Positions 17,166-27,311 are shown, counted from the stretch's first letter. The stretch is DNA of 52,113 nucleotides from Tepidimonas sp. UBA997 (GCA_002291945.1 DBAZ01000080.1:1-52113); one strand, 5' to 3'. Translations and numbers: made by a program. The notes: generated by a model not told the origin, from the letters alone.

Positions 17166-18227
17166 TCAGGTGAACAAGCGCCGGGTCAGCGGCATACCGG
17201 CAGCCAGACCGCGCTGCTCGAGCGCGTCGTACAACACCTCCAGGTCGGCACCGATGCGATCCATGGCGTCAGTCTGCAAGGGTTGCCCGCCGTCATCGGT
17301 AATCAGCCCCTCCATCGCCTTGGCGAGCTGCATGGACGCCTCGCGCATGCGCACAAACGGCCTCTCGGAGCGAGCCACATGGGGCACATCGAGACCGATG
17401 GAAAACTGCCGCAAGGCGGCCTGATCCGGGTCGTCCGACAAGGCGGCCTGGGTTTCGTACTGCAGCACGAGGATGGGTGCCGCCCCGGGCTGTGACGCAG
17501 GCAACACCATGCGCCCCGGCAAAGCGCCTGCAACGAAGCCCTGCATGGCGGCATGCTGGGTCAGGTAGCCGGGGCTCCAGGCAGCCCGTGTGGCCCGAAT
17601 GGTGAAGGTGAGCTGGGCGTCGTGGTCGGCGGCAAACTGGTCCAGCTCACGCGCCCGGCCCACCTCGACCATCATGTCCGGGAAGTCGGCCGACAGGTGC
17701 AGTGCGTCACAATAGGCTTGCAATTTGACGACGAACTCGGAGAATTCGATTTCATTCAAGGCCCCGTGCCGGTTGGCGAGCTGAATACCCGCCTTGAGTT
17801 CCTCATACCGCTGGCCCGCTCGTGGGGATTCCCATGCCTGCGTCTCGGACTGCCTGGCCTCGATGAAAAACGGCTTGCTGCCTATGCGCCGCGTACCCGG
17901 CAAAGCCGCCAGCATCGCGTCGCCTGAGACAACCGATTCTGGGGTCAGCGCGACGATGGCGTCGAGTTGCGCATCGAGCACGGCCGTGCTGGCCGCCGCA
18001 GCCGCTGGCAGCGCCGCCGCCCAGTCAGCGCCCAGCGTAGGCTCGTGTCGGTGGTGCTCGAGGTCGGCTTCTTCCACGGCACCCAGGGTCGGCTCGGCAG
18101 CAGGCGAGGCAGCCGTGCGGGCACGCCGGGGCTGCAGCCGTCTGGTCTGCCAGCGGTTATAAAGCAGCACCGCCACCACCACCAGCAGCCCCAGTACGAT
18201 CAGCCCCAGTTGCAAGGAGGTCAGCAC
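17166..18227 (-). CDS. zipA: Cell division protein ZipA
   Basis: Inner-membrane tether for FtsZ at the division septum. It has 353 residues. One N-terminal membrane segment (about residues 5-24, LGLIVLGLLVVVAVLLY) is followed by RWQTRR and a low-complexity Ala/Pro/Glu linker. The C-terminal FtsZ-binding domain (about 210-345) includes GYLTQHAAMQGFVAGALPGRM and SIGLDVPHVARSERPF. The start is GTG at 18227 with GGAGG 7 bases upstream, inside the end of smc, giving tight coupling to smc (2 bases between genes). In related genomes ligA commonly follows zipA; here it does not. Confidence 0.9.
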   Translation of the reverse strand: MLTSLQLGLIVLGLLVVVAVLLYNRWQTRRLQPRRARTAASPAAEPTLGAVEEADLEHHRHEPTLGADWAAALPAAAAASTAVLDAQLDAIVALTPESVVSGDAMLAALPGTRRIGSKPFFIEARQSETQAWESPRAGQRYEELKAGIQLANRHGALNEIEFSEFVVKLQAYCDALHLSADFPDMMVEVGRARELDQFAADHDAQLTFTIRATRAAWSPGYLTQHAAMQGFVAGALPGRMVLPASQPGAAPILVLQYETQAALSDDPDQAALRQFSIGLDVPHVARSERPFVRMREASMQLAKAMEGLITDDGGQPLQTDAMDRIGADLEVLYDALEQRGLAAGMPLTRRLFT

Positions 18228-18229
18228 GG

Positions 18230-21200
18230 TCAGGCCTCCATCATGTTGGAGGCCGTTTCCATATCCACGGCCACGATACGCGATACGCCCTGTTCCTGCA
18301 TGGTCACTCCGATGAGTTGTTGGGCCATTTGCATGGCAATTTTGTTGTGACTGATAAAAAGAAATTGGGTTTCCGTGCTCATACGCAACACCAGTTTGGC
18401 ATATCTTTCGGTGTTTGCATCGTCCAGCGGGGCATCGACCTCATCGAGCAGGCAAAACGGTGCCGGATTGAGCTGGAAGATGGCAAACACCAGCGCAATC
18501 GCCGTCAGGGCCTTTTCGCCGCCCGACAGCAGGTGGATGGTCTGGTTTTTCTTGCCCGGGGGTTGGGCCATCACTTGCACCCCGGCGTCGAGGATTTCGG
18601 CACCGCTCATGACCAGGCGAGCCTGGCCGCCGCCAAAGAGGTCGGGGAACATCTTGCCGAAATGGCCGTTGACGGTGGCAAAGGTGCTGCCCAGCAGGTC
18701 GCGGGTTTCGGCGTCGATCTTGCGTATCGCGTCTTCCAGCGTCTGTATGGCTTGGTCGAGGTCGCTGGACTGGGCGTCCAGAAACTGCTTGCGTTCGCGG
18801 GCACTGCTCAGTTCTTCCAGCGCCGCCAGATTCACCGCCCCCAAGGCCGTGATGTCGCGCTGGCAGCGCTCGATCTCGCCTTGCAGGCCATGCAGCTTGA
18901 CGCCTTCGGCCTCGATCCCCTGCTCCAGCGCCGCCAAGTCGGCACCCGCCTCGGCCAGCCACTGCTGGTACTGCTGCAGCCCCATCTGGGCGGCTTGCTC
19001 CTTGAGCCGGGCGTCGGTGATGCGCCCCCGCAAGGGTTCGAGCTCGCGTTCGAGCTGGAGGCGGCGCTCGTCGCTGGCACGCAAACGCGCCGTCCATGCA
19101 TCGTACTGGCTGCGCTGCGCCGCCAGCGCACGCTCGCGCTCCAGCCGGGCCTCCAGCGCGGCCTGCAAACCGCCTTCGGCGGCGGCATCGGAGAGCCGCT
19201 CCCACTCGGCCTGCGCACGCTGCTGCTCGTCGGCCAGCGCCTGCAATTGCTGCTCGGCGGTTGCCCGGGCGCGGTGCAGTTCGCCCCGGCGGGCGTCCAG
19301 ACTGCGCTGGGCAAAGGCGGCCTCCTGGGCGCGGCGCTCCAGCGTGCGCAGTTGCTCGCGCACCTGAGTCAGCCGCCGTTGTGCCGCGATCACCGCATCC
19401 TCAGTCTGGGCATGGCGCTCCTGCCCATCGGCGAGTTGCAGGTCCAGCTCCTCGAACCGGCCTTCGGCCTCGATGCGGCGTTCCTGCAGCGCCTCCAGTT
19501 GCTGCTCCACTTCGGCCAAGTCAGCGGCCAACTGATGGCTGCGCTGCCGGGCCTGTTCGGCGTGCTGGGCCAGCCGCAGGCATTCGACTTGTAAGGCATG
19601 CACCTGCGACTGCTGTTGCGCAGCCTCTTGGCGCACCGATTGCAGGCGCTCGCTGGCGTCGGCGTAAGCGGCTTCGGCACGGTTCAGGCTGGCCCGGGCT
19701 TGGTCGGCCATCAGGGACTGGGTGCGCCACTGCTTGCCCAGGTTATCTATCTCGTGGGCGCGAGCCAGCAGACCCGATTGCTCGCCGTCGGGGGCGTAGA
19801 AACTCACATGCGTGGCGGTGACGACATGCCCCTGCGGGGTGAAGACCCGGGTGCCAACCGGCCATTGCGTACGCAAGCCCAGCGCCTGCTCCAGGCTGTC
19901 GGCCGTCCAGCAGCCGTGCAACCAGTGGCCCAGCAGGCTGTGCAGGGCCGCATCGTGCAGCCGCAGGCGCTGGGTCAGCGGCTGCAGCGGTGGCGACAGC
20001 GACAGCGGCGGTGGCACCGACCCGCTGCCAGCCAGCGGCAGCGGTGCCAGTGAAAAAAAGGCCAGCCGGGCAGGCGGCGCATCGGCTGCCAAGGCACCCA
20101 CCATCTCCAGCCGCGCGACTTCGAGCGCCGCCAACCGCTCCTGCAGAGCCGCCTCGATGGCGCTTTCCCAGCCCGGCTCGACGTGCAGGCGCTGCCAGAG
20201 GGGGGGCAGCGCATCCAGCCCATGCCGGCTCAGCCAGGGCAGCAATTGGCCATCGGTTTGGAGCTGCTCCTGCAAGGCCTTGAGCGCTGCCAGCCGGGCC
20301 GCCAATTCTGCCCCGGCCTGGGCTTGCTGATTCAGGCTCAGTTGGGCCTGCTTGCGCACCGCTTCGCACTGCGGCACCTCGGCCTGCAAGGCCTGCAGCC
20401 GGGCGTCCAGCGTCTGCCCAGCCGATTGCGCCGCCTGCAGTTGCTGCTCGAGCGCCTGCAGCCGCGCCTCATCGGGTGCTTGCAAGACACGGCGCTCGGC
20501 AGCCAAGCGTTCGCGGCGTGCTTGCAACTGCCGCGACTGCTCCCCGAATCCGCGCTGTTCGGCGGCCAACACCTGTATCGCCTGCTGCACCTGCAGCACA
20601 GCGGTTCTTTGTGCCGCCGCCCGGCCCTGGGCTTGCTGCCAGGTGGCCTCGAGGTCGGGCAGTTGGCCCGCCTGCTCCTCCAACTGGGCAGCGAGCCGCT
20701 CGGCCTGCTCGGCGGCGCATTCATGTTGTTCGGCCAGCGCTTGCAGCTCGGCGTCTGAAGTGCTCAAGCGCTGCGCCCATTGGGCGGACTGTTCCTGCAA
20801 TTGCCCCAGACGCTGCTGCACCCGCTGGCGGCCTTCGACCACGTAGCGGATTTCGGCCTCCAGGCGAGCCACGGCGGCCCCCGCCTCGTAGAGGCGGCCC
20901 TGGGCCTGGTTCAATTCGTCGCCAGCCTCGTAATGGGCCTGGCGTATGGTTTCCAGGTCGGCCTCGACGCGCCGCAAGTCGGCCATGCGCCCTTCCAAGG
21001 CGTTGACGGCCTGCGCCCCAACGGCTTGCACCCGCGACAGTTCGCCCTCGGCATCGCGCCGCTTGAGTAACCACAACTGCTGCTGCCGCACACCGAGCAG
21101 ATGCTGCAAGGCGTGGTAACGCTGGGCCACCTCGGCTTGCTTGTCTAGCTTGTCGAGGTTGGCGTTGAGTTCGCGCAGAATGTCTTGCACCCGGGTCAGG

Positions 21201-21769
21201 TTTTCGCGGCTGTCGTGCAGGCGGTTCGCCGTCTCGCGTCGGCGCTCTTTGTACTTCGACACGCCTGCGGCTTCTTCCAGAAACAGCCGCAGTTCTTCCG
21301 GCCTGGACTCGATGATGCGGCTGATCGTGCCTTGGCCGATGATGGCGTAGGCCCTCGGCCCCAGACCGGTACCCAAGAACACGTCCTGCACGTCGCGGCG
21401 GCGCACCGGCTGGTTGTTGATGAAGTAACTGCTGGTGCCGTCGCGCGTCAGCACCCGTTTCACCGCGATCTCGGCAAACGATCCCCACGGCCCGCTTGCG
21501 CGGTGGCTGGCGTTGTCGAACACCAGCTCCACGCTGGCCCGGCTGGCCGGTTTGCGCTGCGTCGTGCCGTTGAAAATCACGTCCTGCATCGACTCGCCGC
21601 GCAACTCGCTGGCCTTGCTTTCGCCCAGCACCCAGCGCACGGCGTCCATGATGTTGGACTTGCCGCAGCCATTGGGCCCCACCACCCCGACGAGTTGCCC
21701 CGGCAGGCTGAATGTGGTGGGTTCGGCAAACGACTTGAAGCCGGACAGTTTGATGGTGTGAAGACGCAC
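18230..21769 (-). CDS. smc: Chromosome segregation ATPase SMC
   Basis: Condensin ATPase that loops and segregates DNA. It has 1179 residues. The Walker A head is VGPNGCGKSNIMDAVRWVLG. Long coiled coils rich in Ala, Gln, Glu and Leu flank a central hinge (about residues 500-670). The C-terminal head has the ABC signature HLLSGGEKALTAIAL and Walker B PFCLLDEVDAPLDDAN. The start is chosen as GTG at 21769, giving the usual N-terminus RLHTIKLSGFKSFAEPTTF; the 12 residues upstream are not family-like. No scpA/scpB partner genes are in the window. It forms an operon with zipA and is divergent from dapC. Confidence 0.96.
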   Translation of the reverse strand: MRLHTIKLSGFKSFAEPTTFSLPGQLVGVVGPNGCGKSNIMDAVRWVLGESKASELRGESMQDVIFNGTTQRKPASRASVELVFDNASHRASGPWGSFAEIAVKRVLTRDGTSSYFINNQPVRRRDVQDVFLGTGLGPRAYAIIGQGTISRIIESRPEELRLFLEEAAGVSKYKERRRETANRLHDSRENLTRVQDILRELNANLDKLDKQAEVAQRYHALQHLLGVRQQQLWLLKRRDAEGELSRVQAVGAQAVNALEGRMADLRRVEADLETIRQAHYEAGDELNQAQGRLYEAGAAVARLEAEIRYVVEGRQRVQQRLGQLQEQSAQWAQRLSTSDAELQALAEQHECAAEQAERLAAQLEEQAGQLPDLEATWQQAQGRAAAQRTAVLQVQQAIQVLAAEQRGFGEQSRQLQARRERLAAERRVLQAPDEARLQALEQQLQAAQSAGQTLDARLQALQAEVPQCEAVRKQAQLSLNQQAQAGAELAARLAALKALQEQLQTDGQLLPWLSRHGLDALPPLWQRLHVEPGWESAIEAALQERLAALEVARLEMVGALAADAPPARLAFFSLAPLPLAGSGSVPPPLSLSPPLQPLTQRLRLHDAALHSLLGHWLHGCWTADSLEQALGLRTQWPVGTRVFTPQGHVVTATHVSFYAPDGEQSGLLARAHEIDNLGKQWRTQSLMADQARASLNRAEAAYADASERLQSVRQEAAQQQSQVHALQVECLRLAQHAEQARQRSHQLAADLAEVEQQLEALQERRIEAEGRFEELDLQLADGQERHAQTEDAVIAAQRRLTQVREQLRTLERRAQEAAFAQRSLDARRGELHRARATAEQQLQALADEQQRAQAEWERLSDAAAEGGLQAALEARLERERALAAQRSQYDAWTARLRASDERRLQLERELEPLRGRITDARLKEQAAQMGLQQYQQWLAEAGADLAALEQGIEAEGVKLHGLQGEIERCQRDITALGAVNLAALEELSSARERKQFLDAQSSDLDQAIQTLEDAIRKIDAETRDLLGSTFATVNGHFGKMFPDLFGGGQARLVMSGAEILDAGVQVMAQPPGKKNQTIHLLSGGEKALTAIALVFAIFQLNPAPFCLLDEVDAPLDDANTERYAKLVLRMSTETQFLFISHNKIAMQMAQQLIGVTMQEQGVSRIVAVDMETASNMMEA

Positions 21770-21892
21770 GACGAGAGCGAAACAGCGGCAAATGGAACGG
21801 TGCAACGGTGCAACGATGTCCGGGAGTTTAGTCCCATGCGGCCAGCGGCCGCAGACGCGCTAAGATCGGCGGCTTACGCACCCCCACCGGTT

Positions 21893-23155
21893 ATGAACCC
21901 CCTTCTTGCGCGACTGCAGCCCTACCCGTTCGAGCGCCTGCGGCAATTGTTTGCCGACGTCACACCCCATCCGGGCTATGCCCCGATCAGCTTGGGCATC
22001 GGCGAGCCCCGCCACCCGACCCCCGACTTCCTGAAACATCGCCTGTGTGACGCCATCCACGCAGCCGATGGCGGTCTGGCCCAGTACCCGGCCACTGCGG
22101 GCACCGCCGAACTCAAACAGGCCTGCGCCACCTGGCTGAACCGGCGCTATGGCCTGCAGCTCGACCCGGCGAGCCAAATCCTGCCGGTCAACGGCTCCCG
22201 CGAGGCCTTGTTTGCGCTGGCGCAGACGGTGGTCGATCCGAGGGCTTTTGCGTGCGCCACAGAACCCGTGGTGGTTTGCCCCAATCCCTTCTATCAGATC
22301 TACGAAGGGGCCGCTTATCTGGCCGGTGCGCAGCCCTATTTCGTGCCCAGCAAGCCCGAGCGCAACTTCGCCACCGACTGGGCCAGCGTGCCCGCATCGG
22401 TCTGGGAACGCACCCAGTTGCTCTACACCTGCTCGCCCGCCAACCCCACCGGTGCCGTCATGCCCCTGCAAGAATGGGCCATGCTGTTCGACTTGAGCGA
22501 ACGCTACGGCTTCGTGATTGCCGCCGACGAGTGCTACAGCGAGATTTACTTCCGCGCCGACCCCCCGCTGGGCGGGCTGGAGGCCGCCGCCCGGCTGGGC
22601 CGCACCGATTTTCGGCGCCTCATCAGCCTGACCAGCCTGTCCAAACGCAGCAACGTACCTGGGCTGCGCAGCGGCTTCGTGGCCGGTGACGCCCAACTGA
22701 TGCGCGATTTTCTGCTCTACCGCACCTACCACGGCAGCGCCATGAGCAGCACCGTACAAACGGCCAGCGCCGCCGCTTGGCTCGATGAAGCACACGTGCA
22801 GCACAACCGCGAGCAGTACCGCAGCAAGTTTGCCGCCGTCACGCCGCTGCTAGCCCAAGTGATGGATGTGCGACTGCCCGATGCTGGCTTCTACCTTTGG
22901 GCCGAAGTGCCGCAACGCTTTGGTGGCCAAGATCACACCGACCACCCGGCGCGGGACGTGATTTTTGCGCGCGAATTGTTCGCCCAATACAATGTGACCG
23001 TTCTACCCGGCAGCTATCTGGCCCGGGAGGCCGCTGGCATCAACCCCGGTCGGCACCGGGTACGCATGGCGCTGGTCGCCGCAACCGCCGAGTGCCTCGA
23101 AGCAGCGCAACGCATCGTCCGTTTCATTGCAACCTCCAACGCCTCACTAGCATGA
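21893..23155 (+). CDS. dapC: Succinyldiaminopimelate transaminase
   Basis: PLP fold-type I aminotransferase converting N-succinyl-2-amino-6-ketopimelate to N-succinyl-LL-diaminopimelate in lysine and peptidoglycan synthesis. It has 420 residues. The start MNPLLARLQPYPFERLRQL is typical of betaproteobacterial DapC. Motifs: SLGIGEPRHPTP, CSPANPTGAVM, AADECYSEIY, PLP-lysine in SLTSLSKRSNVPGLRSGF, and the C-terminal carboxylate-binding Arg in GRHRVRMALV. Its stop overlaps the dapD start (ATGA, 23152-23155). It is divergent from smc. Confidence 0.95.
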   Translation: MNPLLARLQPYPFERLRQLFADVTPHPGYAPISLGIGEPRHPTPDFLKHRLCDAIHAADGGLAQYPATAGTAELKQACATWLNRRYGLQLDPASQILPVNGSREALFALAQTVVDPRAFACATEPVVVCPNPFYQIYEGAAYLAGAQPYFVPSKPERNFATDWASVPASVWERTQLLYTCSPANPTGAVMPLQEWAMLFDLSERYGFVIAADECYSEIYFRADPPLGGLEAAARLGRTDFRRLISLTSLSKRSNVPGLRSGFVAGDAQLMRDFLLYRTYHGSAMSSTVQTASAAAWLDEAHVQHNREQYRSKFAAVTPLLAQVMDVRLPDAGFYLWAEVPQRFGGQDHTDHPARDVIFARELFAQYNVTVLPGSYLAREAAGINPGRHRVRMALVAATAECLEAAQRIVRFIATSNASLA

Positions 23156-23976
23156 CCCAACTCCTGCAAGCAATCATCGAAAACGCCTGGGACGACCGCG
23201 CCCAACTGTCTCCCGCCAACGCACCGCAGGAAGTCCAAGACGCCGTCGAGGACGTGATCTGCCAGCTCAACACCGGCAAGCTGCGCGTGGCCAGCCGTGA
23301 AGGCGTCGGCCAGTGGACGGTACACCAGTGGATCAAGAAGGCGGTGCTGCTGAGCTTTCGCCTGAACGACAACGAAATCATGCAGGCCGGTGAACTGGCC
23401 TTTTACGACAAGGTGAAAACCAAGTTCTCCCACCTCAGCCCGCAAGAAATGGCGGCCACCGGTGTGCGCGTGGTGCCACCCGCCGTGGCACGCCGTGGCA
23501 GCTACATTGCCAAAGGTGCCATCCTCATGCCCAGCTTTGTGAATATCGGCGCTTATGTGGGCGAAGGCACCATGGTGGACTCCTGGGCCACCGTCGGCTC
23601 CTGCGCCCAAGTGGGCAAAAACGTCCACCTGTCGGGCGGCGTCGGGCTCGGTGGCGTGCTCGAGCCGCTGCAGGCCAACCCCACCATCATCGAAGACAAC
23701 TGCTTCATCGGTGCGCGTTCGGAGATCGTCGAAGGCGTGATCGTGGAAGAAAACTCGGTCGTCTCGATGGGCGTTTACATCGGCCAGAGCACACCGATCT
23801 ACGACCGCAGCACGGGCCAGGTGAGCTACGGTCGCGTGCCTGCCGGTTCCGTGGTCATCAGCGGCAGCCTGCCCAAAGACGGCGGCAAGTACAGCCTGTA
23901 TGCCGCCATCATCGTCAAACGGGTGGACGCCCAGACCCGCGCCAAAACCAGCCTGAACGACTTGCTGCGCGACTGA
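23152..23976 (+). CDS. dapD: Tetrahydrodipicolinate N-succinyltransferase
   Basis: Transfers succinyl from succinyl-CoA to tetrahydrodipicolinate, the first step of the succinylase branch of DAP synthesis. It has 274 residues, the family length. The N-terminal helical part (TQLLQAIIENAWDDRA) is followed by a left-handed beta-helix of hexapeptide repeats (FVNIGAYVGEGTMVDSWATVG given as FVNIGAYVGEG then MVDSWATVGSCAQVG) and GVLEPLQANP. The ATG overlaps the dapC stop, so the two are translationally coupled. Confidence 0.97.
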   Translation: MTQLLQAIIENAWDDRAQLSPANAPQEVQDAVEDVICQLNTGKLRVASREGVGQWTVHQWIKKAVLLSFRLNDNEIMQAGELAFYDKVKTKFSHLSPQEMAATGVRVVPPAVARRGSYIAKGAILMPSFVNIGAYVGEGTMVDSWATVGSCAQVGKNVHLSGGVGLGGVLEPLQANPTIIEDNCFIGARSEIVEGVIVEENSVVSMGVYIGQSTPIYDRSTGQVSYGRVPAGSVVISGSLPKDGGKYSLYAAIIVKRVDAQTRAKTSLNDLLRD

Positions 23977-24000
23977 TCGAGCACACCGAGGAGGGTCGAC

Positions 24001-25158
24001 ATGGGAACGATGGAGCGCATACTGCGCCTGATGGGAGAAAAAAAGGCGTCGGACGTCTACATGACGGCCTCCTCCCCGGTGTTTATCAAAATCAATGGGT
24101 TGTTTGAGCCCATGAATGCCCAGCCCCTCCCCCCTGATGGTCCTCTGAGGCTGCTCTCCGAGGTGATCAGCGAGGAACACCTGGCTTTGTTCCACCAAAC
24201 CGGCGAGTTGAACATTGCCATCCCCATCTCCGGGGTCGGCCGGTTTCGGATCAGTGCCATGAAGCAGCGGGGCACATGCGCCGTCGTCATCCGGTTCATC
24301 AACTCGGAGATTCCCTCGGTGGAATCGTTGAATATTCCCCCAGTACTCAACCAAATGATCATGGCGCGCCGCGGCTTGATGCTGGTGGTCGGCGCGACTG
24401 GGTCCGGGAAAAGCACGACCTTGGCGGCGCTGCTGGAGCATCGGAATCGCAGCACCACCGGGCACATTCTGACCATTGAAGACCCGGTTGAATATCTGTT
24501 TCAGAACAAGCGATCGATCGTCAACCAGCGCGAGGTGGGAACGGACACTGAATCGCTGCATATCGCCCTGAAGAATGCCTTGCGCCAGGCCCCTGACGTG
24601 ATCCTGATCGGCGAAATCCGCGATCGTGAAACGATGGCCCAGTCGATTGCCTACGCCCAGTCGGGGCATCTGGTGCTGGCCACTTTGCACGCGAATAACA
24701 GTTACCAAGCGCTGAACCGGATCCTCAACTTCTACCCCGTTGAAGTTCGCCTGTCCATGTTGAATGATCTGGCCTCCGCCCTCAAAGCCATTGTCTCGCA
24801 AAGATTGATGCGAACCGTGGACGGAGGGCGCATTCCGGCCGTGGAGGTCATGGTTAACACCCGACTGATGAGTGAACTCATTGAAAAAGGCGACTTTTTT
24901 GGGGTACGTGAGGCCTTGGAAAAATCGATGGCGGAAGAGTCCCAGACTTTTGAAGAAGACATTGCCCGCCTCATCACGGAAGGCAAGGTGGACCGCAAGG
25001 AAGGTCTGTCCTATGCCGACTCACCCACCAACCTGATGTGGAGGCTGCAAAATCAGAGGCCAACTGCTTCAGAGTCCAGTCGTTCCAGTTCGGTGACTCC
25101 ACCCAACCCCCCACCTGGCCCATCTTTCACTGATTTCACCCTCGACGTCAACCACTGA
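24001..25158 (+). CDS. pilU: PilT/PilU-type pilus retraction ATPase
   Basis: A 385-residue hexameric ATPase of the PilT family, acting at the inner-membrane base of type IV pili. N-terminal PAS-like domain (ASDVYMTASSPVFIKING), Walker A VVGATGSGKSTT, Asp box LTIEDPVEYLF, Walker B DVILIGEIRDRETM, His box SGHLVLATLHANN. Its length and Pro/Ser-rich C-terminal tail fit PilU better than PilT. A strong GAGGAGGG precedes the ATG. It lies between dapD and dapE in the same orientation with 24- and 21-base gaps, so it shares their transcript. No pilT is next to it. Confidence 0.88.
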   Translation: MGTMERILRLMGEKKASDVYMTASSPVFIKINGLFEPMNAQPLPPDGPLRLLSEVISEEHLALFHQTGELNIAIPISGVGRFRISAMKQRGTCAVVIRFINSEIPSVESLNIPPVLNQMIMARRGLMLVVGATGSGKSTTLAALLEHRNRSTTGHILTIEDPVEYLFQNKRSIVNQREVGTDTESLHIALKNALRQAPDVILIGEIRDRETMAQSIAYAQSGHLVLATLHANNSYQALNRILNFYPVEVRLSMLNDLASALKAIVSQRLMRTVDGGRIPAVEVMVNTRLMSELIEKGDFFGVREALEKSMAEESQTFEEDIARLITEGKVDRKEGLSYADSPTNLMWRLQNQRPTASESSRSSSVTPPNPPPGPSFTDFTLDVNH

Positions 25159-25179
25159 CCGCCTCGCCCGAACTGCCCC

Positions 25180-26364
25180 ATGACCGCTACCTTGCGTCTG
25201 ACTGAAGCGCTGCTTGCTCGCCCCTCCGTCACCCCCGCCGATGCCGGCTGCCAAGCCCTGATCGCCGCCCGGCTGTTGCCGCTGGGTTTTGTGTGCGAGA
25301 CCATCGAAAGCGGCCCGCCCGACTTTCGCGTCACCAATCTGTGGGCCAAGCGCACCGTAGCCTCCGATGCGCCGACGCTGGTATTCGCGGGCCACACCGA
25401 CGTGGTGCCCACCGGCCCGCTCACCGCCTGGGCCAGCGACCCGTTCACCCCCACCCAGCGCGACGGCAAGCTCTACGGCCGCGGTGCCAGCGACATGAAA
25501 ACCTCGCTCGCCGCCATGGTGGTGGCCTGCGAGAACTTCGTCGCCAGCCACCCGCAAGCCCCGCTCAACATCGCCTTTTTGCTCACCAGCGACGAAGAAG
25601 GCCCAGCCGACGACGGCACCGTGGTGGTGTGCCGTACACTGCAGCAACGCGGCGAACGGCTGGACTACTGCATCGTGGGCGAGCCGACCTCGGTCGAGCG
25701 CACCGGCGACATGATCAAGAACGGCCGTCGCGGCACCATGAGCGGCAAGCTCACCATCAAGGGCGTGCAGGGGCACATCGCCTACCCGCACCTGGCGCGC
25801 AACCCGATCCACATGCTGGCCCCTGCCCTGACCGCACTGGTGGCCACCCGCTGGGACGCAGGCAACGACCATTTTCCGCCCACCACCTGGCAAGTCAGCA
25901 ACATCCACGGCGGCACCGGCGCCAGCAACGTGATCCCCGGCACCGTGGTGGTGGACTTCAACTTCCGCTTCAGCACCGAAAGCACCGCCGAAGGCCTGCA
26001 GCAGCAGGTGGCCGACATCCTCGCCCAGCACGGCCTGCAAGCAGGGTGCGACTACGAGCTGGCCTGGACGGTGGGCGGCCTGCCTTTCCTCACCCGCCCC
26101 GGCACGCTGGTTGAGGCGGTGCGCGACGCCATCCGCACTGAAACCGGCATCGAGTGCCAACTCTCCACCACCGGCGGCACCAGCGACGGGCGCTTCATCG
26201 CCCAGGTGTGCCCGCAGGTGATCGAACTCGGCCCACCCAACGCCACCATCCACAAGGTCAACGAATGCGTGGCCGTGGCCGACATAGAACCCTTGACGGC
26301 CATCTACCGGCGCGTGCTGGCCAACCTGGCAAGCCTACCTGCCACGGACGAATCCACGCCGTGA
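25180..26364 (+). CDS. dapE: Succinyl-diaminopimelate desuccinylase
   Basis: Di-zinc M20-family amidohydrolase releasing LL-diaminopimelate and succinate. It has 394 residues, slightly over the usual 375-380. Metal-site motifs: VFAGHTDVVP (His and catalytic Asp), GRGASDMKTSLA (bridging Asp), LLTSDEEGPADDGT (catalytic and ligand Glu), VGEPTS, and the C-terminal His in ATIHKVNE. The dimerisation domain spans about residues 185-300. Its stop overlaps the GTG of prmB. Confidence 0.96.
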   Translation: MTATLRLTEALLARPSVTPADAGCQALIAARLLPLGFVCETIESGPPDFRVTNLWAKRTVASDAPTLVFAGHTDVVPTGPLTAWASDPFTPTQRDGKLYGRGASDMKTSLAAMVVACENFVASHPQAPLNIAFLLTSDEEGPADDGTVVVCRTLQQRGERLDYCIVGEPTSVERTGDMIKNGRRGTMSGKLTIKGVQGHIAYPHLARNPIHMLAPALTALVATRWDAGNDHFPPTTWQVSNIHGGTGASNVIPGTVVVDFNFRFSTESTAEGLQQQVADILAQHGLQAGCDYELAWTVGGLPFLTRPGTLVEAVRDAIRTETGIECQLSTTGGTSDGRFIAQVCPQVIELGPPNATIHKVNECVAVADIEPLTAIYRRVLANLASLPATDESTP

Positions 26365-27311
26365 ACAGCCCCCGGATCAACTGGCCCACGCTGGAGGCGT
26401 TGCTGGGCCGTGCCGCCGGTTTGCTGGACGCCGCCCGGCTTGCTTACGGGCACGGCACCACCAACGCCCACGACGAGGCCGTCTGGCTGATGCTGTGGTG
26501 CCTGGGCCTGCCGCTGGACAGCGATCTGGCCAGCCTGGCATCCAGGCCGGTCAGCCCCGAGGAGCAAGCCCGCGTGCTGGCGCTGATCGAGCGCCGCATC
26601 TCCACCCGCCTGCCTGCGGCCTACCTCACCCGCGAGGCGTGGCTGCAAGGCGTGCCGTTTTACGTCGATGAGCGCGTGATCGTCCCGCGCAGCTTCATCG
26701 CCGAACTCGTCGCCGGCGCTGAAGGGGCCGACAGCATCGACACCTGGCTGGGCGAGCACACCCGCCGCGTGCTCGACCTGTGTACCGGCAACGGCAGCCT
26801 GGCCGTGCTGGCCGCGCTCGCCTGGCCCGAGGTGACGGTGGACGCGGCCGACCTCTGTGCCGATGCCCTGGCGGTGGCCCGCATCAACGTGCAGCGGCAC
26901 GGCTTGCAGCATCGCATCCGCCTGATCGAGTCCGACGGCTGGGCGCAAGTGCCCGACCGTTACGACCTGATCCTGTGCAACCCGCCCTACGTGAGCCGCG
27001 CCAGCATGGCCGCGCTGCCCGCCGAATACCGTGCCGAACCGGCGCTCGCGCTCGACGGCGGGCTGGGCGGCAGCGACGACGGCATGGACTTCGTGCGTCA
27101 CCTGCTCGACCATGCCTTGCAGCACATGAACGAACACGCCGTGCTGGTGCTGGAAATCGGCAACGAGCGCGAGCACTTCGAACGCGCCTTCCCCACCCTG
27201 CTGGCCTACTGGCCGCAAACGTCAGCGGGCGCAGGCCCGATCCTGCTGCTCACCCGCGAGGCGTTGGAAGACTGGCAAGCCACACGTCATCTGACCGGGG
27301 GTGCCGCATGA
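26361..27311 (+). CDS. prmB: 50S ribosomal protein L3 glutamine methyltransferase
   Basis: SAM-dependent N5-glutamine methyltransferase acting on ribosomal protein L3. It has 316 residues. An N-terminal helical substrate domain (about 1-110; RLPAAYLTREAWLQGVPF, VPRSFIAEL) precedes a Rossmann fold with VLDLCTGNGSLAVLAA, the catalytic NPPYV, and LEIGNE. The AYLT and VPRS features separate PrmB from the release-factor enzyme PrmC. The start is GTG at 26361, overlapping the dapE stop (GTGA); its stop overlaps the next ATG (ATGA). Confidence 0.92.
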   Translation: MNSPRINWPTLEALLGRAAGLLDAARLAYGHGTTNAHDEAVWLMLWCLGLPLDSDLASLASRPVSPEEQARVLALIERRISTRLPAAYLTREAWLQGVPFYVDERVIVPRSFIAELVAGAEGADSIDTWLGEHTRRVLDLCTGNGSLAVLAALAWPEVTVDAADLCADALAVARINVQRHGLQHRIRLIESDGWAQVPDRYDLILCNPPYVSRASMAALPAEYRAEPALALDGGLGGSDDGMDFVRHLLDHALQHMNEHAVLVLEIGNEREHFERAFPTLLAYWPQTSAGAGPILLLTREALEDWQATRHLTGGAA

